DNA of 57,161 nt, taken from assembly GCF_027922005.1 (NCBI RefSeq), contig NZ_BSEV01000034.1, forward strand, positions 1 to 57,161. Direction: 5' to 3'. This document shows, one piece after another, positions 42,432 to 50,460 of this stretch. Below the pieces are notes generated by a model. The model was given only the letters and a program-made list of their open reading frames with translations. It was not told the DNA's origin and ran no database searches. Positions within the stretch are counted from its first letter, which is position 1, and every line of letters begins with the position of its first letter. Made by a program: the position numbers and the translations under genes. The DNA is from Streptosporangium carneum (GTDB taxonomy: Bacteria > Actinomycetota > Actinomycetes > Streptosporangiales > Streptosporangiaceae).

Positions 42432-43970
42432 TCAGACAGGCTGGGTCATGAACTCTGCGGCCTTCTCCGCGATCATGATGGCCGGGGCGTTGGTGTTGCC
42501 CGTCGTCACCGTCGGCATGATCGAGGCGTCCGCGACGCGCAGGCCCTCGACGCCGCGCACCCGCAGCCTGGCGTCGACCACCGCCTGGTCGTCGACGCCC
42601 ATCCTGCAGGTGCCCGACTGGTGGTGGTAGGTGATGACGGTCTCGCGGATGTAGGCGTGCAGGCCCTCCGTGCTGTCGGCCAGAGAGCCGGGATAGAGCT
42701 CGTAGGCGTCCCACTCCTCGCGCAGCGCCGGAGCCGCCGCGATCTCCTGGCAGAGCCGTACGGCGGCGGCCAGCGCCGTCACGTCGGCGTGCCGGGACAG
42801 CACCCGAGGATCGATGAGCAGCGGGTCGGACGGGGAGGGGCCGGAAAGGCGGATGACGCCGTGACTGGCCGGACGGACCAGGCCCGCCATGAGCGAGACG
42901 CCGTCGGGCGGCCCCTCCATCCACCGCTCGTACAGCGGCGCGTCGAAGTGCAGCGGCTGCAGGTCGGGCACGGGCAGGTCGGGGTGGCTGCGCCAGAACA
43001 GGTGGCTCTGGGTGTGGGGGAGGCCGTGCGAAGGGGGGATCGGGCGGCCGGTCGCCACGATCACGGGCACCAGCCAGTGGTCCTGCAGGTTGCGCCCGAC
43101 CCCCGGCAGGTCCGCCCGCACGGCGATGCCGTGCGAGCGCAGGTCGGCTGCGTCGCCCACCCCCGAGCGCATGAGGATCTCCGGGGAGCCGATGGCCCCC
43201 GCGCTCAGCACGACCTCCTGCCCGGCGAGGCCGTGCTCCAGCACGCCCTCGCGCTCCCACTCGACGCCGACGCACCGCTCGCCCTCGAACAGGAGCCTGT
43301 GGACCACCGCGCCGGTCACGAGGGTGAATCCCTCGCTGCCCAGGATCGGCTCCAGGTAGGCGTCCGCAGTCGTCCAGCGGCGGTGCTCGCGGATGGTGAA
43401 CTGCATGAAGGACACGCCGTCCTGCGACGCCCCGTTGTAGTCCGGGTTGAACGGCAGCCCGGCCTGCTGGGCGGCCTCGACGATCGAGCGGTGGGCTGGC
43501 GACGGCTCGTATCCCGTCAGGATGTGCAGCGGCCCCTCCTGCCCCTCCTGCTCCTCCTGGGCGGAGTCGACGGCCTCGATCCTGTCGAAGACGGGCCGGA
43601 CGTCCTTCCAGGTCCATCCGGGGTTGCCCCGCGCGGCCCAGTCGTCGTAGTCGGCCGGGTTGCCGCGCACCCAGATCATGGCGTTCAGGTTGTGCGACCC
43701 GCCGACGGCCCTGCCGCGCGGCAGGTGCAGGCGGCGGCCGTGGGCGTGCTCCTGCGGCACCGTGCGGTAGCCCCAGTCGAGAGGGGAGTCCCACAGCTCG
43801 TGCATCCGCGTCGGGTCGTCGACCGCGGGGAAACGCTGACCGCCGGGGCCCGCCTCGACGAGCAGCACGGAGGCGCCCGCGTCGAGGAGCCTGCGCGCGA
43901 CCACGGAACCCGCGGAGCCGGCGCCGACCACGATCACGTCGGCCTGGAACCTGTTCGACGGCTCGCTCAC
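42432..43970 (-). CDS. GMC-family FAD oxidoreductase (alcohol/choline dehydrogenase-like)
   Basis: 512 residues from GTG 43970, overlapping the stop of the SDR upstream (GTGA). FAD-binding GAGSAG (16-21), EAGPGG, PRGRAVGGSHNLNAMIWVRG, and the catalytic region YHHQSGTCRMG (His449/450). The C-terminal GNTNAPAIMIAEKAAE is typical. GMC enzymes oxidise primary alcohols, choline, sugars or aryl alcohols to aldehydes. With the ALDH at 50461 and the coupled SDR it suggests stepwise alcohol oxidation. It is second in a two-gene operon. Confidence 0.9.
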   Translation of the reverse strand: MSEPSNRFQADVIVVGAGSAGSVVARRLLDAGASVLLVEAGPGGQRFPAVDDPTRMHELWDSPLDWGYRTVPQEHAHGRRLHLPRGRAVGGSHNLNAMIWVRGNPADYDDWAARGNPGWTWKDVRPVFDRIEAVDSAQEEQEGQEGPLHILTGYEPSPAHRSIVEAAQQAGLPFNPDYNGASQDGVSFMQFTIREHRRWTTADAYLEPILGSEGFTLVTGAVVHRLLFEGERCVGVEWEREGVLEHGLAGQEVVLSAGAIGSPEILMRSGVGDAADLRSHGIAVRADLPGVGRNLQDHWLVPVIVATGRPIPPSHGLPHTQSHLFWRSHPDLPVPDLQPLHFDAPLYERWMEGPPDGVSLMAGLVRPASHGVIRLSGPSPSDPLLIDPRVLSRHADVTALAAAVRLCQEIAAAPALREEWDAYELYPGSLADSTEGLHAYIRETVITYHHQSGTCRMGVDDQAVVDARLRVRGVEGLRVADASIMPTVTTGNTNAPAIMIAEKAAEFMTQPV

Positions 43971-44794
43971 GCGATCACCAGGCCGCCGTTGGGGCTGAGC
44001 GTCTGCCCGGTGAAGTAGCTGCCGGAGTCGCTCGCGAGAAAGGCCACCGTGTCGGCGATCTCGCGGGGCAGCCCGAAGCGTCCCATGGCGATCCGCTCCT
44101 CGAGGTCGGCGCGCATCCGGCCCCCGATGACCGAGCCGAGCGGGGTCTCGACGTAGCCGGGGGCCACGCAGTTGACGCGGACGCCGTACGGCGCGACGTC
44201 GCGGGCCACCGCCCTGGTCAGCGCCTGGATCCCGCCCTTGGCCGCGGAGTAGTGCGGCAGGTGCTCGCAGCCGGTGAGCCCGCAGATCGAGGAGACGTTG
44301 ACGATCACGCCGGAGCGCTGTCCGGTCATGACCCGCAGCGCCGCCCTGGTGCAGTAGAAGGTGCCGTCGAGGTGAACGGCGAGCATGTCCCGCCAGGCCT
44401 CGTCGGAGATGTTCACGGTCGCGTCGACGGCGGTGACCGGCGTGCCGTCCGTCCTCAGCTCCTCCAGACGCGTGTCGAGCCGGGCGAACGCGTCCTCCGC
44501 CTCCTGCCCGCCGCGCACCCCGGCGTTGTTCACCAGGATGTCCAGACGGCCGTGGGAGGCCGCGACCTCGGCGATCACCGCGTCGACGGCGGACGAGTCG
44601 GAGACGTCGGCGACCCGCGCCTCCGCCTTCCTGAGCGTGCCCGCCGTCAGCTCGGCCGCCGCCTGTATCCGGTCGAGCACGACGACGGTCGCTCCGTCGG
44701 CGTCGAGGCGCCTGCAGATCGCCTCGCCGATGCCGGAGCCGCCTCCGGTGACCAGGGCGACCCTGTCTTTCAACGGGTTTTCGTGTGTGCTCAC
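43967..44794 (-). CDS. SDR-family oxidoreductase (operon with GMC)
   Basis: 275 residues. TGGGSGIGEAI, NNAGVRGGQE, VSSICGLTGC and the YSAAK active site are all intact, so it should be a functional SDR, unlike the one at 33412. It starts the two-gene operon with the GMC oxidoreductase, whose start overlaps its stop. It is divergent from the ABC permease at 44996 and the shared gap has a possible operator. Confidence 0.88.
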   Translation of the reverse strand: MSTHENPLKDRVALVTGGGSGIGEAICRRLDADGATVVVLDRIQAAAELTAGTLRKAEARVADVSDSSAVDAVIAEVAASHGRLDILVNNAGVRGGQEAEDAFARLDTRLEELRTDGTPVTAVDATVNISDEAWRDMLAVHLDGTFYCTRAALRVMTGQRSGVIVNVSSICGLTGCEHLPHYSAAKGGIQALTRAVARDVAPYGVRVNCVAPGYVETPLGSVIGGRMRADLEERIAMGRFGLPREIADTVAFLASDSGSYFTGQTLSPNGGLVIA

Positions 44795-44852
44795 CTATAT
44801 GTCCTTCCGCAAGGCGCGCGGTCGCGATGACAATCACGCTAACCACGTGTCA

Positions 44853-44895
44853 GTCTTTCGGCCCTCGCCGAAGGACGACCGGGTGAGCGAAAGAC
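44853..44895. promoter_or_regulatory. Inverted repeat between the SDR/GMC operon and ABC operon
   Basis: GTCTTTCG (44853-44860) and CGAAAGAC (44888-44895) are perfect arms 27 bases apart in the 201-base divergent gap. A nested CCGAAGGAC copy (about 44868-44876) repeats the half-site with one change. It is a candidate operator controlling both operons. Confidence 0.4.
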
Positions 44896-44995
44896 AAGGA
44901 GTGGTCACTCAGGGTCAAGTACGTTCACCGCCCTGTCCGTCAACCTTGGCGAAAGTTCGGTACGAGGAGATCCGCTACAAGAGACGGAGGACGCC

Positions 44996-46066
44996 GTGAG
45001 TGTCAACGACGTCGGGACGGAAGGGACTGCCGCGGCGGACGCCCCTAATGCTCCGGAGGGCGGTCCTGGGCGGTCGCCGTACGGGCGGGCAGGCGACCTG
45101 GCGCGTCGCGTCCCCGCGATGGAGTCCATGAGCGTGCTGGTCGCGACGGTCGCCCTGGTCGTCGTCATCGGCGTCATCCACCCGGACTTCCTGTCGGCGG
45201 GGCAGCTGCTCGACATGTTGCAGGCGTCGGTCTACGTCGGCCTGCTGGCCGGGGGCATGGCCTTCCTGATCTCCATGCGGGAGATCGACCTGTCCGTGGG
45301 ATCGATGTTCGGGCTCTCCCTCATCAGCATGGGCCTGCTGATCAACCAGGGGTTCTCCCCCTGGCTCGCGGGCCTGCTCGGCGTCCTGCTCGGCGGCGTG
45401 CTCGGCCTGATCAACGCGCTCGTCGTGCAGTTCATCGGCATTCCGACCATCGTGGCGACGCTGGCCACGCTGTCGGTCTACCGGGGCCTGGCACTGGCCC
45501 TCAGCGAGGGGCAGCAGGTGACCGGCATGCCGGTCGACGACTCCTTCTTCACGATCCTCGGCGGCAAGGTCCTCGGCGTCCAGACGAGCATCTGGGTGCT
45601 GGTCGCCGTGACCGTCCTGCTCACGGTCGTCCTGCGGTTCACCTCCTTCGGATACCGGGTGCGCGCGATCGGCTCCAACCCCGACGCCGCGACGTTCTCC
45701 GGCATCTCGGCCAACCGGGTCAGGATGCAGGTCCTCGTGCTGATGGGGCTGCTCGCCGGCGTCGCCGCCGCCCTCGGGCTCGCCTTCTTCACCTCGGGCG
45801 ACCCCAACATCGGCACCGGTTTCGAACTGCAGGCGATCGCCGCGGCCGTGATCGGCGGTACCCCGCTGCGCGGCGGCACCGCGACCGTGGTCGGCGCCGT
45901 CTTCGGCGGGATCCTGCTGGCGGTCGTGGGCAGCGGGCTCCAGTACTTCAACATCCCCGTCAACTGGAGCTCCTTCGCGACCGGAGCCGTGATCCTCCTG
46001 GCCGTCTCGCTGGACAGCCTGCTGCGCAGGCGCCGCAGGCGCAAGGACGCCGAACTGGGGCTCTGA
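44996..46066 (+). CDS. ABC transporter permease, ribose/sugar type
   Basis: 356 residues from GTG 44996 with ACGGAGG 5 bases upstream. About 9-10 membrane segments; the RbsC/BPD_transp_2 signature VGLLAGGMAFLISMREIDLS and AIAAAVIGGTPLRGG are present. It belongs to a carbohydrate-uptake importer of CUT2 class. Gene order is permease, binding protein, ATPase; the first gap is 185 bases and the second 184 bases, longer than in most such operons. The N-terminal 40 residues are Gly/Pro-rich. Confidence 0.9.
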   Translation: MSVNDVGTEGTAAADAPNAPEGGPGRSPYGRAGDLARRVPAMESMSVLVATVALVVVIGVIHPDFLSAGQLLDMLQASVYVGLLAGGMAFLISMREIDLSVGSMFGLSLISMGLLINQGFSPWLAGLLGVLLGGVLGLINALVVQFIGIPTIVATLATLSVYRGLALALSEGQQVTGMPVDDSFFTILGGKVLGVQTSIWVLVAVTVLLTVVLRFTSFGYRVRAIGSNPDAATFSGISANRVRMQVLVLMGLLAGVAAALGLAFFTSGDPNIGTGFELQAIAAAVIGGTPLRGGTATVVGAVFGGILLAVVGSGLQYFNIPVNWSSFATGAVILLAVSLDSLLRRRRRRKDAELGL

Positions 46067-46251
46067 CCCCGCCACGTTCCAACGGGCCGCGCCTCCGAGC
46101 GGGGGCGGGCCCCGAGCAAGCCGGGTCCCCGGCGCACGGGCTGCGAGCCCGGAACGCCGTCCCCCGATCCCCCCATCCCGACGAACCCCGGCAATCCAGA
46201 GAAACCCAATTATCCCGAGATACCCAAAGACAATCCGAGGAGCCCATCCCC

Positions 46252-47370
46252 ATGACCGCTGGACCGAGGCGCAGGGGCCTGCCGCGCCGCCGTACCTTCA
46301 CCGCCCTGTCGATCCTCACCGTCTCGGCCGTCGCGCTCACCGCCTGTTCCTCGGGCTCGTCAGGCTCGGACACCGCGGGCGCCGGTGGCGCCGCCGACCC
46401 GAACAAGCCCCTGCGCATGGCGTTCATCTACGCGACCTCGACCCAGAACCCGTTCCAGGAGATGGCCTTCGGCTCGAAGGCCGCCGCCGACCAGGCGGGC
46501 AACGTCACGCTCAACCAGGCCGCGCCCGTCGGCGTCAACGGCCCCGCCCAGGTCCAGCTCTTCCAGTCCGCGATCAGGAACTCCCCCGACGGGATCGCGC
46601 TGGAGACGCTCACCCCCGACCTGTTCGTCCGGCCGCTGAACCAGGCCTCCGACCAGAACATCCCGCTGGCCGCGGTCGACACCGCGCCGCCGCCCGGCAC
46701 GAAGGTCGGGCTCTACGTCGGCAACAGCAACGCCGAGCTCGGCACCGCGCTGGGCAACGAGTTCATCAAGCACGTGCCCGCCGACGCGAAGGGCGAGGTC
46801 GTCATCGGCAACGACATCCCCGGCCTCCAGCTGCTGGTGCAGCGGGCGGACGCGCTCATCGCGGTCATCAAGAAGGAACGCCCCGGCCTGACGATCAGCG
46901 GCCCGTACGACGCCAAGTCCGAGCCGACCGACAACTTCAACGCCTGGCAGGGGATCGTGAAGGCCCACCCGAAGGCCATCGCCTTCCTCGGCGTCGGTGG
47001 CCAGGACGGCGTCTCCCTGCCCCTGATCCAGCAGCAGACCGGCCGCAAGTTCCTCGCGGGCTCGGCGGACATCCCGCCGGAGGCGCTGAAGGCCGTCAAG
47101 GACGGCTACCTGTTCGCCCTGTCCTCCCCCGAGCACTGGCTCAAGGGGTACGTGGCGACGCGGCTGCTCATCGAGTCCAAGCGCACGGGCAAGCCGATGC
47201 CGACCGGCTGGTGGAACCCCGGCACGCTCATCGTGAACAAGGACAACGTCGACGAGATCATCAAGCGGCAGGCCGACCCGGCCAGCCGGGCCGCCTACTT
47301 CAAGGCCGTCGTCGACAAGCAGTTCGCCGACCCGAACTCCTACATCAAGCCCATCGCCGAGGCCGACTAG
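46252..47370 (+). CDS. ABC transporter substrate-binding lipoprotein, sugar type
   Basis: 372 residues. Lipoprotein signal with lipobox LTAC (Cys32), preceded by an Arg-rich N-terminus. Periplasmic-binding-protein fold of CUT2/Peripla_BP_4: FIYATSTQNPFQEMAFGSKA, IGNDIPGLQLLVQRADAL and VGGQDGVSLPLIQQQTGRK. It binds the substrate outside the membrane and passes it to the permease at 44996. The ligand cannot be read from sequence. A perfect hairpin just downstream probably lets its mRNA outlive the rest of the operon. Confidence 0.9.
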   Translation: MTAGPRRRGLPRRRTFTALSILTVSAVALTACSSGSSGSDTAGAGGAADPNKPLRMAFIYATSTQNPFQEMAFGSKAAADQAGNVTLNQAAPVGVNGPAQVQLFQSAIRNSPDGIALETLTPDLFVRPLNQASDQNIPLAAVDTAPPPGTKVGLYVGNSNAELGTALGNEFIKHVPADAKGEVVIGNDIPGLQLLVQRADALIAVIKKERPGLTISGPYDAKSEPTDNFNAWQGIVKAHPKAIAFLGVGGQDGVSLPLIQQQTGRKFLAGSADIPPEALKAVKDGYLFALSSPEHWLKGYVATRLLIESKRTGKPMPTGWWNPGTLIVNKDNVDEIIKRQADPASRAAYFKAVVDKQFADPNSYIKPIAEAD

Positions 47371-47376
47371 AAGACC

Positions 47377-47415
47377 GCGAGGCGGCCGGTTCCGCTCACA
47401 GGCCGGCCGCCTCGC
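47377..47415 (+). terminator. 13-bp hairpin after the binding-protein gene
   Basis: GCGAGGCGGCCGG (47377-47389) and CCGGCCGCCTCGC (47403-47415) pair perfectly around a 13-base loop, 7 bases after the stop. No T-run follows. In many importer operons such a structure after the binding-protein gene stabilises the 5' mRNA or partly terminates; here it sits between the binding protein and the ATPase. Confidence 0.6.
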
Positions 47416-47554
47416 CCGGCGGCGCCTCGCCCGGAACCGGGCGACGCCCCCCGACGCCGCGCCCCGGTACCGCGCGCCCCGGCGACCGTCAGGGGCCGGC
47501 GCACCCCACCCCACATGACCCGCCTGTGTAGCCGTAGTAGGAGGAGCGCGCATC

Positions 47555-49156
47555 ATGGCGATCCTGGAAGCCAGGAACATCGGCAAGACGTACGGAGGCG
47601 TCGTCGCCCTGAAGGACGCCGGCATCCACGTCGAGGCGGGATCCGTCCACGCCCTCCTCGGGGAGAACGGCGCGGGCAAGTCGACGCTGATCAAGATCAT
47701 GTCGGGCGCGGTCACGCCCGACCGGGGCCGCCTGCTGCTCAACGGGCAGGAGGTTCGCTTCCGCGACACCGGAGAGGCCGCCCGCCAGGGCGTCGCCATC
47801 GTCTCCCAGGAGCTCAACCTCTTTCCCGACCTCGACGTCCTGGCCAACCTCTACCCGGTGACGGGGCCGCGCCGAGGACCGTTCGTCGACCGCGCCGCCA
47901 TGACCGAGGCCGCCGAGCCCGTGCTGGAGCAACTCGGCCTGAAGGTCTCGCTGCGCACGCGACTCGGGGATCTGTCCCTGGCGCAGCGCCAGCTCGTCGA
48001 GATCGCGAGGGCCCTGCTGACCAGGCCGCGCGTCCTGATCCTGGACGAACCGACGTCCGCGCTCGAACAGGCCAGCGCCGACCGGCTGCTGAACGTCGTG
48101 CGGGTCCTGCGCGAGCACGAGGTCGGCGTCGTCTTCGTCTCGCACATCCTCGAGGAGGTCATGGCGCTCAGCGACGTCATCACCGTCCTGCGCAACGGCC
48201 AGGTCGTCATGGAGGCGAGGGAACGAGGGACGCTCTCCATGCAGGAGGTCGTCACGGCCATGCTGGGGGACAGGCCCGCCCAGGAGAAGGGGCGCACGCC
48301 CCTCGCGGCGTCCCCGGTCCAGGCAGGCGACGCGGAGGCGGCCGTACGGCCCGCGGAGGGTGCGGACCGTACGGCGGGCACAGGTGGCGCGGACGGTCCC
48401 GTGGGTCGTGCCGGCCGTGCCGCGGACGGCGCGCTCAGGATCGTCGACGCAGGCGCCCAGGGGGTGCTCGCCGACGTGTCGCTCACCGTGCGGCCCGGGG
48501 AGATCCTCGGACTCGCCGGGCTGGCCGGGTCGGGCCACCAGGCGACCCTGGAACTGGTCGCGGGCCTGCGCAGGGTGGAGACCGGTGAGGTGCGGCTGCC
48601 CTCGGGGCGTCCGGTGCCCCGGGGCCTGCGCCGCAGCATCGCGGCGGGCGTGGCCGTCGTCTCCGGCGACCGGCGGCGCTTCGGCCTCATGCTGGACAAG
48701 CCGATCTGGGAGAACATCGCCCAGGTGCGGGCCGTGGCGCTCGGCCGCGACGGCGCGTTCCTACGCCGTACGGCGCTGCGCGAACGCGCGCGCGACCACG
48801 GGGAGCGGATGAGCCTGCGCTGCGCGAGCGTCGACCAGCGCACCGGGCTGCTGTCCGGCGGCAACCAGCAGAAGGTCGTGCTCGCCAAGTGGCTCGACGC
48901 CAACCCCTCCGTGCTGCTGCTCGACGACCCGACCCGGGGCGTCGACGTGGGGGCCAAGGCGGAGATGCACGCGCTGATCAGGTCCGCGACCGAGGCGGGG
49001 ACGGTCACCCTGCTCTGTTCGACCGACGTGGAGGAGCTCGCCTCGCTCTGCGACCGGGTGGCCGTCTTCTACCGGGGGAAGGTCGCCGCGACCCTCGCGG
49101 GCGACGACCTGAACCAGCACCGCATTCTGGAGATCATGAACACCGGTCAGGACTGA
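47555..49156 (+). CDS. ABC transporter ATP-binding protein, ribose/sugar type (two NBDs)
   Basis: 533 residues from ATG 47555, GGAGGAG 8 bases upstream. Two ABC domains: the first has an intact Walker A GENGAGKSTL (about 37-46), LSLAQRQLVEIARALL and Walker B LILDEPTSAL. The second has a degenerate Walker A (GLAGSGHQATLEL) but intact LSGGNQQKVVLAKWL and LLLDDPTRGVDV. This asymmetry is normal for RbsA-type proteins. A low-complexity linker lies around 245-285. It powers uptake by the 44996 permease. Confidence 0.92.
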   Translation: MAILEARNIGKTYGGVVALKDAGIHVEAGSVHALLGENGAGKSTLIKIMSGAVTPDRGRLLLNGQEVRFRDTGEAARQGVAIVSQELNLFPDLDVLANLYPVTGPRRGPFVDRAAMTEAAEPVLEQLGLKVSLRTRLGDLSLAQRQLVEIARALLTRPRVLILDEPTSALEQASADRLLNVVRVLREHEVGVVFVSHILEEVMALSDVITVLRNGQVVMEARERGTLSMQEVVTAMLGDRPAQEKGRTPLAASPVQAGDAEAAVRPAEGADRTAGTGGADGPVGRAGRAADGALRIVDAGAQGVLADVSLTVRPGEILGLAGLAGSGHQATLELVAGLRRVETGEVRLPSGRPVPRGLRRSIAAGVAVVSGDRRRFGLMLDKPIWENIAQVRAVALGRDGAFLRRTALRERARDHGERMSLRCASVDQRTGLLSGGNQQKVVLAKWLDANPSVLLLDDPTRGVDVGAKAEMHALIRSATEAGTVTLLCSTDVEELASLCDRVAVFYRGKVAATLAGDDLNQHRILEIMNTGQD

Positions 49157-49160
49157 CGTC

Positions 49161-49184
49161 CTCCCCGGCCTGAGGGCTGGGGAG
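49161..49184. terminator. Hairpin between ATPase and AraC genes
   Basis: CTCCCCGGCC (49161-49170) pairs with GGCTGGGGAG (49175-49184) around TGAG, a 10-bp stem with one G-U pair. It lies between convergent stops, so it is a candidate bidirectional terminator. Confidence 0.5.
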
Positions 49185-49195
49185 CCAGCCCGCGT

Positions 49196-50218
49196 TCAGG
49201 TGGCGGCGTCCCGCTGTCCGGCCTGCGGCGCCGACTCCACGAGGGCCGAGACCGCGACGCCGCCGTGCGCGTCCCGTGTCAGCCGGTACTCCCGTGGGGA
49301 GACGCCGTAGGTGGCCTTGAACAGCCGGCTGAAGTGGGCGGCGTCGACGAAGCCCCAGTGCGCGGCGACCGTGCTGACCGAGAGCGACCACTGCTCGGGG
49401 TCGACCAGGTCGCGGCGGCAGTGCTCCAGCCTGCGTTCGCGGATGAACCGGGAAACCGTGGTGCCCTCCATCCTGAAGAGCTTGTGCAGGTAGCCGGTGG
49501 AGATGTGCACCGCCGCCGCCACCGTGTCCGGGGTGAGGTTGCCGTCGTCCAGGTGCGCCTCGATGAACGTCCTGATGCGCAGCAGGAGCGTCTGGGGCGA
49601 GCTGGGCGGCGGAGCCCCGTGCTTGCCGAGCCGCTCGGAGAACAGGGTCGTGAGCAGGTCGAGGATGTTGTCGGCCAGCTGCAGGGACTGGTTCTCCCCG
49701 ATCTCGTCCATCTTGGTGACGAGGTTCATCAGCAGCGGTGAGACCAGCGCCCCCAGCCCCTGACGGCCGGACACGCGGTTGGCCGTCACCTGGTGCATCT
49801 CCTCGCGCCGCAGCCTCAGGAACCGCTGGGGGAACATCAGCACCAGCATCCGGCACGTGTTGTCGAAGGCGACGGTGTACGGTCTGCCGGTGTCGTACAC
49901 GGCGAGGTCGCCCGGGGTGAGCGGGGCCTCGCGCCCGTCCTGCATGACCAGGCAGTAGCCCTGCAGCGGCATGCTCAGCTTGTAGTAGTCCGTCTCCGAC
50001 CTGGCGATCAGGCGACGGGTCCGCTCCGCCTTGTGGGCGTCGGCGGCGACGTCGCTCACCAGCATCACGCCCAGGTTCCGGGTGCGGATCTGCCCCCTGA
50101 ACGTGTCGTCCTGGGCGAGGGTCATGTCCAGCGGCACGAACGCCTCGGAGATCGACGAACGCCAGAAATCGGCGCGCTCACGGGCGGGCAGGTCGGCTGT
50201 GCGCAGTAGAGACGACAT
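49196..50218 (-). CDS. AraC-family regulator, FeaR/AraC_binding_2 type
   Basis: 340 residues from ATG 50218, preceded by GGAGGAAGC. N-terminal ligand-binding domain (about 15-215) in the AraC_binding_2 style, with LSMPLQGYCLVMQDGREAPL, and the C-terminal HTH (about 230-325): VAAAVHISTGYLHKLFRMEG and WGFVDAAHFSRLFKATYGVS. Such regulators (for example FeaR) activate aldehyde dehydrogenase and transport genes in amine or alcohol catabolism. It is divergent from the ALDH gene, with direct repeats between, and convergent with the ABC operon. Confidence 0.88.
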   Translation of the reverse strand: MSSLLRTADLPARERADFWRSSISEAFVPLDMTLAQDDTFRGQIRTRNLGVMLVSDVAADAHKAERTRRLIARSETDYYKLSMPLQGYCLVMQDGREAPLTPGDLAVYDTGRPYTVAFDNTCRMLVLMFPQRFLRLRREEMHQVTANRVSGRQGLGALVSPLLMNLVTKMDEIGENQSLQLADNILDLLTTLFSERLGKHGAPPPSSPQTLLLRIRTFIEAHLDDGNLTPDTVAAAVHISTGYLHKLFRMEGTTVSRFIRERRLEHCRRDLVDPEQWSLSVSTVAAHWGFVDAAHFSRLFKATYGVSPREYRLTRDAHGGVAVSALVESAPQAGQRDAAT

Positions 50219-50238
50219 GCTTCCTCCGGCAGAGACGG

Positions 50239-50266
50239 TGCATCCAGCTGCAGAAATGCTGCATCC
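50239..50266. promoter_or_regulatory. AraC-type direct repeat upstream of ALDH
   Basis: TGCATCC occurs at 50239-50245 and 50260-50266, a 21-base period (two helix turns) typical of AraC-family sites. It lies 21-48 bases before the AraC start and about 195 bases before the ALDH start. Candidate binding site of the adjacent regulator. Confidence 0.5.
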
Positions 50267-50460
50267 CACGCCATCGTTTGGCAATGCTCCCGCATCGTGC
50301 TCGTCATATGAGCGTAACCGGAACCCCGCTGGAGCGTGTCAGGCAAGTGCTGTGCCGTCAGAGACAAGGCTTGTCCGCCCTTCACCCCTTACAACTGAAT
50401 GGACCGCCCATGCCGGGCGGTCGATGGGTGACAGCGACACACGGGGAGGGCGTGGCGGAC

